Part shown: positions 1 through 12,433 of the stretch, one piece after another
Layout of the letters: each line of letters starts with the position of its first letter
Position numbering within the stretch: position 1 is the first letter of the stretch
Assembly (NCBI RefSeq): GCF_000276665.1
Contig: NW_004955460.1
Span: 5,348,334 to 5,412,333, forward strand
Origin: Chinchilla lanigera
Taxonomy: Eukaryota; Chordata; Mammalia; Rodentia; Chinchillidae
Reading direction: 5' to 3'
DNA length: 64,000 bases
Notes under the pieces: generated by a model
What the model saw: the letters and a program-made list of their open reading frames with translations, nothing else
What the model was told of the DNA's origin: nothing
The model's database searches: none
Made by a program: the position numbers and the translations under genes

Positions 1-1269
1 GCCAGTGCAAGAAATAGGTCTTGTATATTGCAACAAATAAGGTCATAGTTGTGGGCCTGTCCAAGCCCTCCGCAACTCACATTACCATATCATGTGCCCT
101 GGATGCCAGATGTGAAACTATAGGACTTAATATATTCCTTTCTCAGTTTGGGTCCCACTTTAGTCCAGTTCTTTTCTATTTTCCTATTTTTCCCTTCTGG
201 AATGGGACTGTTAACCTTGTGTCATTGTCTCCTGGAATAAGGTAACTTGCTTTTTGGATTGTTGTATGACTTACAGCTAAGAGTTTGCCTTGAGTCTCAG
301 AGGAGATTTGTACCATGTTTGTAGTCCACTATGGTTCCCTTCCTCTCTCCACACTTAGGGGCAGAGACCATGTCTATTCTTGAAACTGTGCCTTGATACA
401 GTGGGCTTAGATTGGATATGGGGGTCACTGGGGATTGTTCTTTTTGGTGTTTACAATTGGACACCTCATCTGTACTCTGGGAGAACTTGGATGATTCTGG
501 CAGTTTCTTGTTCTTAACTCTGAGATGAGTGACCTAAGAACACAGAACTGATTCCAAGAAGCTGGAAAATTTTTTTCACATTAGAATTTAAACAAGAAAT
601 CTGTAATGTCATCAGAGATATAATTCTACATGTTATTCTGTTATTCCAGCAGAGTAAGAAGTCATCACAGAACCAATTTCCTCCTTTGGTTTTGTCCTGA
701 TAATGAATCTTCATGCTTTGCGGTAAATGTGGCTCTATTGAAAGTGGAGATCTTCGTTGACATTTCTCCACTGTGTTGGCACATTTTCATTTTCAGTTAC
801 TAACATGCTTCCTCTTTTCAGAAATTTATTCCCAAATTGCCAACAGAGAAGCCCTGGTGTTTGTGAGACCATAAAGCCCTTTCCTTTGATAGAATCTCTG
901 AGCAGTTTCAACACAATTGAATACCTGGAAATTAAAAAACAAAACAATAAAAGCAAAACAAAAAACCCAACTTATTTCTCAGAATAATTTGACTGGTAAC
1001 TTAGAAAAGTAGGTTGACCAGTTGGATCAGATCCTTTTTTTTCTTGCTTTTAGTATTTTTATTTTCTCTAGTGTTTTCTGATAGTCATTGCCTCAATGGA
1101 AATGCATAGTGTATAAAATAAGTTCATGAGGAAATTTACAAACTCTATTATGACACAAAACCTACATTCAAGGATTTTCAAAGGAACTCAGAAGATTGAT
1201 ACCAGGACAAGTTGTTAAACTGATCACCACGTCCTGATGCTGAGGTGAAAGCTGAGATTTGACTGTGAA
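1..1269. other. 5' flank of the J cluster, no gene seen
   Basis: No TRGV leader, V exon or 23-RSS was recognised on either strand. The first 400 bases read like an old dispersed repeat on the minus strand, possibly LTR-derived, but I could not assign a family. The rest is AT-rich unique-looking sequence. Confidence 0.5.
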
Positions 1270-1276
1270 TAGTGTG

Positions 1277-1336
1277 ATAGTGCAGGCTGGCTCAAGATAT
1301 TTGCAGAAGGACCTAAACTCATTGTAACCACTCCTG
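1277..1336 (+). CDS. TRGJP1-like: TCR gamma joining segment, JP1-like (probably impaired)
   Basis: A 60-base island that reads SAGWLKIFAEGPKLIVTTP after two leading bases and ends in a split G codon before a GTAAGT donor (1337). Human TRGJP1 has the same shape (GWFKIFAEGTKLIVTSP) and also replaces the usual FGxG by FAEG. J segments supply the last strand of the V domain and the splice donor that joins V-J to the constant exon. Two odd points are visible: the Thr after FAEG is Pro (CCT, 1312-1314), and the best upstream heptamer is TAGTGTG (1270-1276), a poor match to CACTGTG, with no convincing nonamer 12 bases before it. Assignment to the JP1 lineage is strong; function is doubtful. Confidence 0.8.
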
Positions 1337-2018
1337 GTAAGTACAGTTTTGCATTTTTACCCCAATAGTGAAAAACTGACAGATGTTTTTGAGAAAACAA
1401 TGATTTACCATCAACTTTATCTGAATCTGACACATTCTTAGCTTCAGAGCATGAACTGTTTATCAGATCATCACTGAGTATTGACATTTTGGAACAACTT
1501 AGCAAATCTTCTATCAAGGGCAATTGGATTCCAAAAAGAAATTGCTTTATAATCAATGCACATGTCTATCCTTCCATGCATATGAATCACAAAACATCTA
1601 TAAACCATATTGAACACTGTCAAGTACTCAAACATATGATTATTTTTATTGGTTCTTTTTTAAATTGAAGAAATATTAAACAATTGTAAATTATACTGTA
1701 GATCAAGAATTGACTTCATACTTGGAAATCTGTTAAGGGAGGAGATTTAGAATATTCTGACACATTCTAAGGAAGGAGATACATGTTCAGACATATGTGA
1801 TGCAAAAGAACTGCCATATTCAAGCTCCCTAGGAAGAGTGGAACTTAAATTCCTTCCATTCCTTATCATATTTAGATTAAACTGATTGTATTTGAGTTTT
1901 GTTATTGTTTAATTTCAGAAGAGCCAACTTTCAATATTAAAAAAAAATATTGGCAGAATTTTGAAACAAGTGAAAAGAAAAAATTAGGTAAAGGCTTTTA
2001 AGGCAGTACCTAAACGAA

Positions 2019-2060
2019 GGGCAGGATCATCAATTTTTTGGTACTAGCACAAAACTCCAG
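2019..2060 (+). pseudogene. TRGJP-like: Decayed TCR gamma joining segment, JP-like relic
   Basis: In one frame this reads GQDHQFFGTSTKLQ and ends in CAG followed by GTAAAT, a plausible weak donor (2061). Human TRGJP starts GQE, carries VFGPGTKL and ends in an AG before its donor; the match is best over ATCAA..TTTGGT and ACAAA.CT. The FGxG core is broken (FGTS), and bases around the former LIIT strand and the JP-specific middle appear deleted. A possible nonamer-like GGCTTTTAA lies at 1993-2001, but no heptamer resembling CACTGTG follows at 12 bases. The position between the JP1-like and J1-like segments fits the human order. The call rests on a short match and could be chance. Confidence 0.45.
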
Positions 2061-5000
2061 GTAAATTTCCTTTCCATTCTGCAAGGTGCAGTGGGAAGGG
2101 GAGATGCAGGAATGCAGGTGGTCTGGGCCCCGGGCAGGGGCTGGCTCAAGTTCTTGGAATTGCACCTGGTTTGGACCCGCATCACAGTGGGACCTCTGCA
2201 GAGGCCAAGGGACTTAGTCCAGGTTCTAAGAAGCAGTGCTCTCCCTGACCTGGCAGGGGAGATATCAGCAAGGAGTTTAGAGTCATTGAGAATCTGCAGG
2301 GAAAGGATCTCTGCTGTACAGATTTCATGAATCAGTTTGGATTCTGTATTTTATTTGCTTAATTCTAAAAGCAGTCAGGGGAAAAAGCAAAACCAAAATC
2401 TGCTGAAATTATCATTTGGTTATAGAAAAAATTAAATAGGGTTACTTTGACACTAGGGTACTTAATATCAAGTGTCAAAACATTTCTCTTTACGACTCTA
2501 TTCAAGAATGACAAAAGGTTCATTTTAATTTTTTAAATTCAAATCAACAGCTCATTCAGTTGGTTCATTTTTTAATTAGTCTTAAAAGATGCAATTTTGC
2601 TTGAGTGAGGGAGAACATTTCATCCAAGAGATGACTATTTTGCTTTGGATCCACTGAAATAGAAATTTTCAGAGATGTTTTCATTAAGTTGATACAGCAC
2701 TGAAAAATGGAAATACATTATAATTTTTATTTCTTTACTGATTAAGAGAATATAAACAAATTAACTTATAAATTGAAAACTAATTTTGATTTTTTTAAAG
2801 TATTCAACTATGGCAACAAAATTAATGATGACACAAACATAATTCATAAGTTCTCTAAGAAATAATTTTTAGGAGTATAAGGATAGATATAGCTTAATTC
2901 TGGAAAATGATTTCTGGGGCTACCCCTTCCTATTACCTATCCTATAACAAGTAAATTTAGAGTCAACAGTGGTTATGTTTTTAAAATCATTAAAATTCTT
3001 GCTAACCATTTAAAAACCGTAAAATTATGAAAAAATATTTAAAACCTTAAATTCATATTGTCATTTATAACCGTTATCAATCTGTTATATTTTCATTCAA
3101 ATATTTTATCTATGTATATTTGATTTTTGTTGTAAAAACTTAAGGCACACTAGATACACAATAATGAATCTGATTGAGTTGTATTTAACAGTACTTCATG
3201 GACATTCTTCTCTGATGTCCTTAACATCATTCAATAACTGAGAAAGTTTCAGGATTTTTTATTTCTAGTTATCTGTGCAATAAAAATGTGATTTGCTACA
3301 AGAATATATTATAAGGATTAATTGAAATTAAGTATGGAAAGTTCCTAACCCAATGGCTGGCAGTTGGTAGGAGATGGAATGCTAATTCTTTTCCACAATT
3401 CAAATTACTACTCATTACAGTCCTATATAAACTCAGGAATACAGACAAATTTATTAAACATATAATCTACAGCTCATATTAGAATAAATGGTTAGTATGT
3501 GCAACTTGCTTTTTATCTGTAAGACTAATAGTACTTGCTTCTAAACATGATTAGAAAGTCATATGCATGATTTTACAATATTACCTTCCTGAATACAAGG
3601 TGATCCTTCATTTCCCAGGGGTATCAACTTCTAAAAATTAAATATATTTTCTTTTACCTTGTGTATATAAACTTAAATAGATAATAGTCCAATTTGTACC
3701 TATAATATATAACTTTTAAATCGGTATATGTGTAGAGAGTGAAAATTATTTTAAAACAACAATCAACTAAAAGTATTGCTTTTTTCCTCCCAAATTTCAT
3801 TAGAAATTTTGCCCAGGCTTCACCTGCATCTACATTTGATCTTAACCAAAAAGCCGGGAAGTGATTCATGCACCTATATCTAAAACATCTTCCTAAGAGC
3901 AACTTTCTAAGTCACCCCATATCAGAGTATCCATTTAGAATCCCCATACCATGATAGGTGTCAGTGGATATTTTAGCCCCCAAACCAATTATCTTTACAT
4001 ATAACAAAAAGGAAGCATTTTTCATTAATTATCAGTCTATATATGTATGAAGTAAGTATAAATTATTTGAGACCTTAGTCTCAAGTAATAAGACCAAAGC
4101 CATGTTCAATTCCTTTTATTTATTTTTTTTTTCTCTTCTTAGTGCTATCTCCAAATACCAGTGTTAAACTGGGTTCATTTTAGGTTGATGTGTACCCAAG
4201 TTGTATTTTTAGATCAGAATGCTGGAAGAGCATCTTTTCATGACAGGCTATACACAGACTGTTTCACAAAGCAATCCCTGCATCATAAGGGATAATTTAA
4301 GGAATGAAACCCTCATGGTATGTTACTGCACTCTCAGTCTGTTTAAATTCATCATGTCTGTGATTTTATCACAAAGTTAGGATTTGCAAACATATCTTCC
4401 ATTCCCCGTGCCTTATTTGTGCTACACCTTACAACAAAATGAACACCTGTGGCAAAAGACAAACATGTTAAAAGGCACATATGTGGATCTTAATTTAAAC
4501 TGTTTTGAAAACCTATTTGAAAAGACATAAAATAAAATATGTAAGTACAATGACCATGAAATAAGAATAGAAGGCAAAAGTTGTACGGCAAGTAGAAGAA
4601 AACATGCCTGTCGCCTGTGATTATCTAGCAAAAAAAAAAAAAAAAAATTACAGTAAGACTTCATGCTGAAAGATGAAAGGAGAATGTAGTGGAGTCCATA
4701 CTTTCTATCATTTGATAAGTGGTAACAAACTATCATATATGATAGTTTTCATTCTAAAATTAGAAAAGAACTTCAAAGAGGAAAGTGAAGTGGGCAATGG
4801 ACATTATTTTCCACATCCATTTGGGAAACTGAGGAAATGGTCTTTAAACAAACCCACTTCACATCACTATGGCATCGGTGCTGTGGGTCTTCCAACACCC
4901 AGTGCCATGCCGGGATGGGGGCCTCTGCACACAGGGTCACACAAACAACATTTAATGATCTAAGATGTCTTTGAGGACCGGGTCTCCTGCGAATTATGTA

Positions 5001-5717
5001 ATTATTCCACCTGGGAAGGCTGAGATGGGAATTGCAAGCTTGGCTTTGGCATGAGCTGACAGAATGCTGAACTTTCTGGTGAAAGGTTTGAATTCACATG
5101 GGTTGTGCTACTGATTGGGAAAGAGCCATGGTCCTGGACAACACAAAGTGTTTTCCCAGCCCTACTCACCTAGTAGCTCGAGCAGGGCTCCCTTTGATGG
5201 TCTTAATGTGCAGAAAAGATAGGTAAGAGCCTACTAAAACTTGAGTATGCAAAAGGCGTATTTCCCGTGATGGCTTTGAGAGCAAAGCTGACTGTTAACC
5301 CAGGACAGATGAATGTGTCTCCTCCCTTCAAAGCCATGGAGCTAGCAGCAACTCAGAATGTGGGGTTCTAAGTAAAGGTGAGGTTTTGTTCTATGAGAGT
5401 AAAATGTCATGTTGGAATAGTCAGAGTAAATTATTAATAACAATGATAATAATAACGTCCTGTTGTGTTCCAATACTATATTGTTAATCAAATTGCTCTT
5501 TACACCATTTCACTTTGGTGTCACTTTAGTGCTGGTAGTGATGTTGATTTATTCTAATATTAAGACAAATAAAACACTACAAACTTATTACCCAATGTGC
5601 TCAGCCACTGAACTGTTTATGAGCAAAATGAACCACGACAGGAATCCTAGTGTCTACAGAACCACAGGTCATCCTCTTTCCTCAGGATGAGAACTCAGGG
5701 TCCCTAAACTACTTTTC
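2061..5717. other. J-J spacer, no gene seen
   Basis: AT-rich sequence between the JP-like relic and J1. Short open frames here lack any recognisable domain, FGxG motif or RSS. A poly(A) run at 4630-4648 may mark an old retroposed fragment. Confidence 0.5.
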
Positions 5718-5745
5718 AGTTTTTGATATGTGTTCAATCACTGTG
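5718..5745 (+). promoter_or_regulatory. 12-RSS of the J1-like segment
   Basis: Recombination signal in the orientation expected 5' of a J: nonamer AGTTTTTGA (5718-5726, 7 of 9 to GGTTTTTGT), a spacer of exactly 12 bases (5727-5738), and a perfect heptamer CACTGTG (5739-5745) abutting the coding end. This is the recognition site for RAG1/RAG2 and would pair with a 23-RSS behind a V gene outside the window. Confidence 0.92.
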
Positions 5746-5795
5746 GAATTATGCTAAGAAAGTCTTCGGTGGAGGAACAAAAGTTGTTGTCATAG
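5746..5795 (+). CDS. TRGJ1: TCR gamma joining segment, J1-like, intact
   Basis: The 50-base segment reads NYAKKVFGGGTKVVVI after one leading base and ends in a split G before a GTGAGT donor (5796). It carries the canonical J motif F-G-x-G-T (FGGGT). Human TRGJ1/J2 is also 50 bases long with the same layout (YYKKLFGSGTTLVVT). The last G joins the AT that opens constant exon 1 to make Asp, as in human (first C residue D), so J and C are in phase. With its full 12-RSS it is the best candidate for the rearranging J of this cassette. It lies 3.5 kb upstream of the constant gene. Confidence 0.92.
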
Positions 5796-8700
5796 GTGAG
5801 TATCTGAAGAAGGTATTTCCAAGGTATTAGAGGGAAGAAAAAGCTTGATTTTTTTTTGGAATAACAGTAAGAATGTTTAGAAAAAAAGAGGAATTTGAAG
5901 GGAATTTGATGTACAAATCTTAGAGATTCTGATACAAATGCATATACTAAAGGAAATTGTAGGCAATGCTGTATGAGCAAATATTAGGGTTTGGTTATGT
6001 GGACATGTGAACCTTCTATAAAGTGCTCACATATACTATACATAATGATGCCATTATAGTGTTTGACTCTGGGACAAAGTTCACTATTATTTGATGTCTG
6101 TGATAGATTACTAAAGCACACTCATTCCCTTTTCTCATGGCCAAGTGTGTTGTGAGTCTGAGTTTCAAGGGAGGCAGACCTGGAGCACTAGCTACACCAC
6201 ACGTAGCGTACTAAATGTGGGTGATCATTTTGTTTGGCTTGAGTTTTTTAAACCAGTGTGAACTGAATGTATATAGTAATTGAGTGAAATTCTGTGAATA
6301 AAGTTCTTAGACTGATGTCCAACATATAACAGGAGACTGATAAATGTTCTTCCAATTCAAATATAAAGAGTATGTTTTGTCCAATTTGCAGAACAGTTTT
6401 CAGCAAATTAATTTACAGAGAAGATATTCTCTATAGGATTCAGCTGTATTTCTGGCTGCTCAAATGAAAGGTTAATTTTAACATCCACTTGTACAAAAAG
6501 AAATGGAATCTGGAGATATTTCTTTCTCCTTGGAAGTTTTCCATCAGTTGGCAAAATATTAAATCACAAGACATTTTGTAAAAATTGTCTTGTTCTATGT
6601 GCTATAAGTCTTTATCTTTATCTTTGTTAATATCTCTAAAATTAGTCTTAATTACTCCCAAAATTTTTAGCCAATAAAATGAGGCTTCTCACTATATTGG
6701 TCAGAAAAAACTTTAAATTCATACAGAAAATACTCAAGTTACAAAATCAATTAAATATAGTTGGAAACTAGTCATAAATCTGAAATACAGCTGGGGGATA
6801 CAGCTCAGCGGCATAGAGCTTGCCTGGGAAGTGTGACGTCCTGAGTGAGATTCCCAGTACCAAAAAAAAAAAAAAAAAATCTAAAATACATATTTAAATA
6901 TAAAATAGCTATAATGGTTTGGTGAAAGAAAAAAACAAAAACTAGAGCGCATGAACTTTCATATGCAGATTTGTAATATCATACCTTCAAGAAAAAAATG
7001 CCACTGATATTTGGTAAATTTATATGTAATTCAAATCATTGCATGTTAAAATACAAAGTTAGGGAATTTAACTCAGAATGTATTGTATAAATAGGTAAAA
7101 GAACATACACAAATGAATCAGATTTATTTTTTAATAAATAAAATCTATGGAAGCTATTCTCTTCATTATTCAAATAAGATAGAATAGATGCCACTGTATA
7201 GATGACAAAACAAATTTCCCACAAAAAACATTCTTAATATTTAAAAGTCACGTTTAAAAAGACAGTGGGGAATATAAAAATCCAGAGTGTAAGGAATAAC
7301 CATATAAATCAAGTACACTAAGCCTTAGCTAACTACTGTAATGTGAAAGTTATGGAAGATAAATTTTATTTTTTACTCAAAAGTATGACACTTCAAAGAA
7401 TATTTCTAAGGAAAAGCAACAAGAGGCAATGAAGAGTGTGCTATTGTACATAAATATTTTCCAGTTCATCAGCTGATTTTCAGTTTCTTTTTTACAATGA
7501 AAATAAAGCATTTCTGAAGAAACATGTGTTCCTATGATGAAAATTGGATTTAATATATTGACAGGCTAGAACGATAACAGCACAATGGAAAATTTAGTCT
7601 TCTTTTTATAACATGCTTTTAAACTGCAAATAATGTGCATAGCTAGAGAAATATAGACTATTTGAATTAAAAGCAAGATGCAGATAAAATAAGCACATTA
7701 TTACCCCATTATCTTTATTACATACTCAGAAATATTCACAATATATACTTACGTATTCTGTAAAAAAAAAAACAACAAAAAAAAAACAACAACAGGAACT
7801 TTGCTGAAATAGGCAGAGAGCCTCAAAAACTTTTGTCTTTTCTTCTCAAATGAGAAACTCAACTCTTTTCTCAAAAATGTATCCATGAATTGGTACAATA
7901 ACTTCAAATTAGTATGAAAAAAATATTGGCAAAGCATTTGCACATCAGTTGCAAATCACATTAGAAAGCCTTTCAACATTTATAATAAATCTTTAGATTA
8001 AAAATACATACTCTGTTATAATGCAGATACATGCGTGTTTTTAAACAAGATGAGGCTTTGTGTTATAGTTTGATGCTGTGTCTGCAACAACTCTGGAACC
8101 AAACTTTTAACATCGAGAATAAAAGAAATTCCAAAATACAGCATAGCCATGGCGTAGATACTAATTTGGGGATGGTCCAAATATGCTCTGGATACATCCT
8201 CTCCCTAAGGTGCTCAATTTGTTTTAAGACAAGTATGAAAAATGCATTTCTGGTATAGAGTTAGTAATGCTTCAACTTCAAATAAATGAAATTCTAAAAT
8301 AAAGTGTGGTTTCAGTGAGCATTTTCTAAAGCAAAACAGAATTTAGAGATGTACATTAATGGTAAGACTACCTGAGGAGCATTACTAAAAATTAAAAATA
8401 AATTTTTAATTCAAATTGTGGAAATATCTCTACTTTGCTTCTAAAGGCAGGATGTTATGAATACATTGAAGTGCAGTTTAAATATTGCCTGTTCCAAAAA
8501 CCTTATGGTAGTTCAGACGTAAAGGTGAGATTTTGTATAAAAATAGAGATTAACTAGAACTTCAGAACTTGATATGGGATCTACAGTAGGAGCTCAGAGA
8601 TCAACCTGGTAGATTATTAGTATATGTAGAAGCAGATTTTCATTAAAACAAATGACAGTGTATTATTATGGACAAAAACAAACCCCTACCTTTTGACATT

Positions 8701-9267
8701 TATTCGTATGAAAGTTAGACAAATAGGATACATCCTAGAATCAGCTAAGTGAAGAGTGGATTGAATAGAACTGCCGAGCAGAAGGGTGTGAGTTACTTGG
8801 TCATATGATAAAGGATGGGAAAGAGGAGTTCTTTACAAGGAATCTTCATCCATAGAGGGATCACCCAGATGACCTGGTCTCCTCCTGTATCCTGACATCC
8901 ACCAGGAAAACATATGAGAAAATGAAGTAAATGTAAACATTTAAAAGGGTTGACGAATGTTGGAAGCCTTGGCGATGAACAGTTAAATATCCTACATCTT
9001 AGTATGTGGAGAAAGGACAAAGGCCAGGTTTGCTTCAGACTCTGTCCCTTCACAGTGGTGACTTTTTTGCAGGGTACTTAATCCCTCGAACCTCTTTGCA
9101 CACCTATAAAGTAAGGACAATAACGGCAACCTTGCAATCTATTGGGATGAAAGGTCACAGTAGGCACACCATCAGTGCTACCCTGTCTCCCTATTGCTGT
9201 TTCCAAATCATTCAGTATTTACATTTATCTAATAATTCTCCTTACTGATGTTCCATTCTCCCCACAG
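5796..9267 (+). other. J1-C intron
   Basis: Intron from the J1 donor to the TRGC acceptor (polypyrimidine tract and CCCACAG ending at 9267). It holds one ID SINE (6790-6880) and a probable MIR fragment near 9060-9170. No further J motif was seen. Confidence 0.7.
6790..6880 (+). mobile_element. ID-type SINE
   Basis: tRNA-derived box A/B-like core (GGGGATACAGCTCAG, then TTGCCTGGGAAGTGTG and GATTCCCAGTACC) followed by a poly(A) tail. Flanks AATCTGAAATAC and AATCTAAAATAC look like a target-site duplication with one mismatch. Confidence 0.85.
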
Positions 9268-9597
<330 letters not shown>

Positions 9598-9695
9598 GTA
9601 CGTGTATGCCAATACAACAGAAAGTTTATCTGAAAAGGAATATGCCACTTTTTCTATCAATAACTACGAAACACAAGTGCAAATCTTTCTTAAAT

Positions 9696-9782
9696 CTAGC
9701 CAGGGATGTAGCTCAGTGGCACAGTGCCTGCCTGGCAAGTGTGAGGTCGTGAGTTTGATTCCTGGCACACACACAAAAAATC
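9696..9782 (+). mobile_element. ID-type SINE
   Basis: Core GGGATGTAGCTCAGTGGCAC, then GCCTGGCAAGTGTGAGGTC and TTGATTCCTGGCAC, with a short A tail. It sits 100 bases after the exon 1 donor of TRGC. Confidence 0.85.
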
Positions 9783-10504
9783 TTATTACATGTAATGGTA
9801 GGTAGCATAAATGTCCCACCATTTTACTCACAGAAAGAAAATGGCAGAGGCTGTGGAGAAAGCAAACTGAAAATTTTACATAAGCTCTCGCAGCTTCAGT
9901 TTCAATATCTAGAATATTAAGATCACTGAAGCTTTTAATAACTGTCATGTGGATTATATGATACAACATATATGAAAGGACCTACCAGTGTACGACTTGG
10001 TAAACAGAGACATGGAGTTCTTCATTTTGGATGACTAGTTGATTTAGAAATAAGAACACTTTTGTGCCTCGACAAGCACATGCACTCAATCTTGCTGTAC
10101 ATAAAATTTCATCTGTAAACACTGTTTTGTTTTTTTTTTAAACAAAATGGTGTCCATTAGAGTGCAAACCCAGCTCAACAGAATATAGAATAATGACTGC
10201 TGCAATTTTATGGTGGTGTTGAAATTTTCTGATTTTATTTTATCATTGTTAAGACAAAATTTCATAAGTTAGGCTTGGGTGAGGCTAATGTGTATGAAAC
10301 TTTCCTTCCCCATGAGGCATATGCTTCTTGCCCTTAGTACAGGCAGAAGCACAAACATTTACTGTACTACCAGTCTTTGCCAGGTCTGAGTGGGAATGTG
10401 AACAGTCTAGGAGGAGTTAGTGTCCCAGGGCAGATCTGCTACAGTGAAGGGAGAATAATCTTACCCTACTCACTCAAGAATAAATTACTGACGTATAGTT
10501 AACT

Positions 10505-10860
10505 TCTAAGATTTTAGCTAATAGGGGTGCTGCTGTAAACACGGATATGCACTATAATATGTCTTTAACTCAGGAAGTTACTTAGAAGGGGAACAGTTAG
10601 GTCAAATGGAATGTCTAATTTTAGTTTTTTGAGGAATCTTCATACTGATTTCCATAATGGTTGTACTAGTTTACACTGCCACCGACAATGTGGGATTCCC
10701 TTTCCCCACAGCCTCACCAGCATTTCCTATTGTTCGATTTCTTAATGATTGCCATTCTTTTCTGGAATCTTAGTATTTTAATTTGCATTTCTCTAACGAC
10801 CAGAGATGTTTAACATTTTTTCTTGTATTTACTGGCAAACATGTACTAAAACAAAATTAA
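10505..10860 (-). mobile_element. L1 ORF2 3' fragment, reverse
   Basis: Reads on the minus strand as the end of L1 ORF2. Landmarks on the plus strand are CTGATTTCCATAATGGTTG, CCCACAGCCTCACCAGCATT and TTTGCATTTCTCTAACGACC, the same blocks seen in the fragment at 38.9-39.3 kb but more diverged, hence older. Confidence 0.8.
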
Positions 10861-10989
10861 AATCAAAAACAAAGATTCAGGCTCATGTCCAAAAAAAATC
10901 CCAAAGAAACAGAAAGGAAGCAATATGAAAGTACAAGTTTAACATAAAGAATGTGCTTACTCCTCTTCTCTTGTAATGACTTTTGTTTT

Positions 10990-11152
10990 ATCTTTTTTTT
11001 TTTTTTTTTTTTTAGTTTTGAGACAGGGTATCGCTATGCATTTCAGGCAGCCTTGAGCTCACTTTGTAGCCCAGGCTGGCCTCAAACTCAGTGATCCTCC
11101 TCCCTCAGCCTCAGTACTGGGATTACAGGCGTGTGCCTCCATGCCCAGCTCA
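10990..11152 (-). mobile_element. B1 (7SL-derived) SINE, reverse
   Basis: Poly(T) head, then GAGACAGGGT, CCCAGGCTGGCCTCAAACTC and CTGGGATTACAGGCGTGTGCC, the reverse complement of a B1 monomer. Confidence 0.88.
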
Positions 11153-11249
11153 TAATGATTTTTCTAGCTACAGAGAAAACTGAAAAGAATACTAAGTTTC
11201 ATGGTAATAATATTATGTAAGAGACAGGTTCTAGTTTAAAAGCTTTGTC

Positions 11250-11338
11250 TTGGGCCGGGGATATAGCTCAGTGGCATAAGCGCGTGCCTGGCAAACACAA
11301 GGTCCTGAATTGGATTCCCGGTACCCGCCCCAAAAAAA
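11250..11338 (+). mobile_element. ID-type SINE
   Basis: Core GGGGATATAGCTCAGTGGCA with GTGCCTGGCAAACACAAGGTC and GATTCCCGGTACC, then an A-rich tail. Flanks AGCTTTGTCTT and AGTTTTGTCTT resemble a target-site duplication. Confidence 0.87.
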
Positions 11339-11944
11339 GTTTTGTCTTTTGTGGGCTTCTCTTGACAACAAAGCTAAAGAACGCACTTCCGTTAATGTAA
11401 CCCCATACAAATTTCTAATGCCGCTTCCTGTATTTGTTCTGCTTTGTTTTTGATAAAAACTAAAAATCACACATGGGATGGCAAATGAATCAAGTGATTT
11501 TGAAGGGGGTTAAAATTAATCTGAGAACTTCAACGTCTTCCTGTCTAGCAGTGCAATATGTAGCGTATCTACAGAATTACACAGAGTGAGACCAATTAGT
11601 TCTGGAATAGCAGAGATGACATTTTTAATGACTGTTTCTCTGGACTTTTGTTGACAGATTTTATATATGTACGTATATGTGTTGTTGTTACACATCGTTC
11701 TGAAAGTTCTCTTGTGAGTGTCTTTGCCAGGTATGATTAAAAGAAACTATGAATGGTACTTTTGAGTGCCATCACAAAAAGGCAAGTTCCTAAAAACATG
11801 ACGGTGTGTCTTCATCCACCTAATTCACTGGATCTGAAACATGTGACTTCTGGTTTTTCCCCAAGGTCAAAATGACCATGAAAGGGAAACATTTTGAATA
11901 GATTCAGGACAGCAAGGCAGTTATGACAGTGCTACAATAGGCAT

Positions 11945-12245
11945 TCATGAAAGAGGGCTTCCAGAACTGCTTCAGAAAGTGGAAAGAATGACGAGGTAAG
12001 TGTGTTCAAAGAAAGAGGGAACTGTTTGAGAGGGATTAATAGCAATGCCTTTAATGTAATAATTATTTTAATTTAAACATTCACTGTATCTTTGGATCAC
12101 TCCTTGTAAAGAACTGAAAGACTTCCAGAACTGGCTCATAATGTAGCAAGAATGATGGGACAAATGGATTCAAAGCAAGATATTTTGAGGGAGATTAATA
12201 ATGGCAATGTGTCTTTCATTGTAAATTTTTGAAAATTTTCAACAT
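11945..12245. repeat. Imperfect tandem duplication of about 170 bases
   Basis: Two copies share CTTCCAGAACTG, the words AAGAATGA, GAGGGATTAATA / GAGGGAGATTAATAATGGCAATG and an AT-rich end. A related single copy is visible near 31085-31215 inside the STARD3NL last intron, which suggests an old dispersed repeat and not a TRG-specific unit. Confidence 0.55.
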
Positions 12246-12289
12246 TCCTCATATTTTTCAATCACATCTCATATACTTACATAGTAGTC

Positions 12290-12345
12290 ATATATATATT
12301 TTTCAATCACACATACACACTATATATATATATAATTTATTAAAT
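12290..12345. repeat. TA-rich microsatellite
   Basis: Runs of TATATATA and ACACAC just upstream of hinge exon copy A; at the matching place upstream of copy B there is a pure CA run (13207-13238). Confidence 0.8.
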
Positions 12346-12388
12346 AGTGGCATGAATAATTGACCCTATTTGGTCTGATTTCTTTTAG

Positions 12389-12433
12389 TCACCATTGTTA
12401 CTCCTAGAAAGCCTGATGTGAAAGACAAAACTG
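12389..12433 (+). CDS. TRGC: TRGC hinge exon 2, copy A (no cysteine)
   Basis: A 45-base phase 1-1 exon (acceptor TTCTTTTAG, donor GTAAGT) coding V-TIVTPRKPDVKDKT with the split codons. It belongs to the connecting peptide between Ig domain and membrane. It lacks the cysteine used for the interchain bond to the delta chain. Together with copy B it forms a duplicated hinge, comparable to the repeated exon 2 of human TRGC2, where the extra copies also lack Cys. The exon is open and keeps both splice sites. Confidence 0.85.

Larger units (their letters stand above)
9598..12388 (+). other. TRGC intron 1
   Basis: Contains two ID SINEs, an inverted B1, an L1 fragment in reverse orientation and a short imperfect tandem repeat (about 11940-12240). 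No extra exon with a matching frame and splice sites was recognised. Confidence 0.6.

Noticed and set aside
1955..1990. Possible J segment before GTAAAGG
   Set aside because: No frame gives an FGxG-like core, and no RSS precedes it; the JP-like relic at 2019-2060 is a better candidate.
9602..9805. Open frames continuing past TRGC exon 1
   Set aside because: They run through the intron donor into an ID SINE, so they are read-through of intron sequence.
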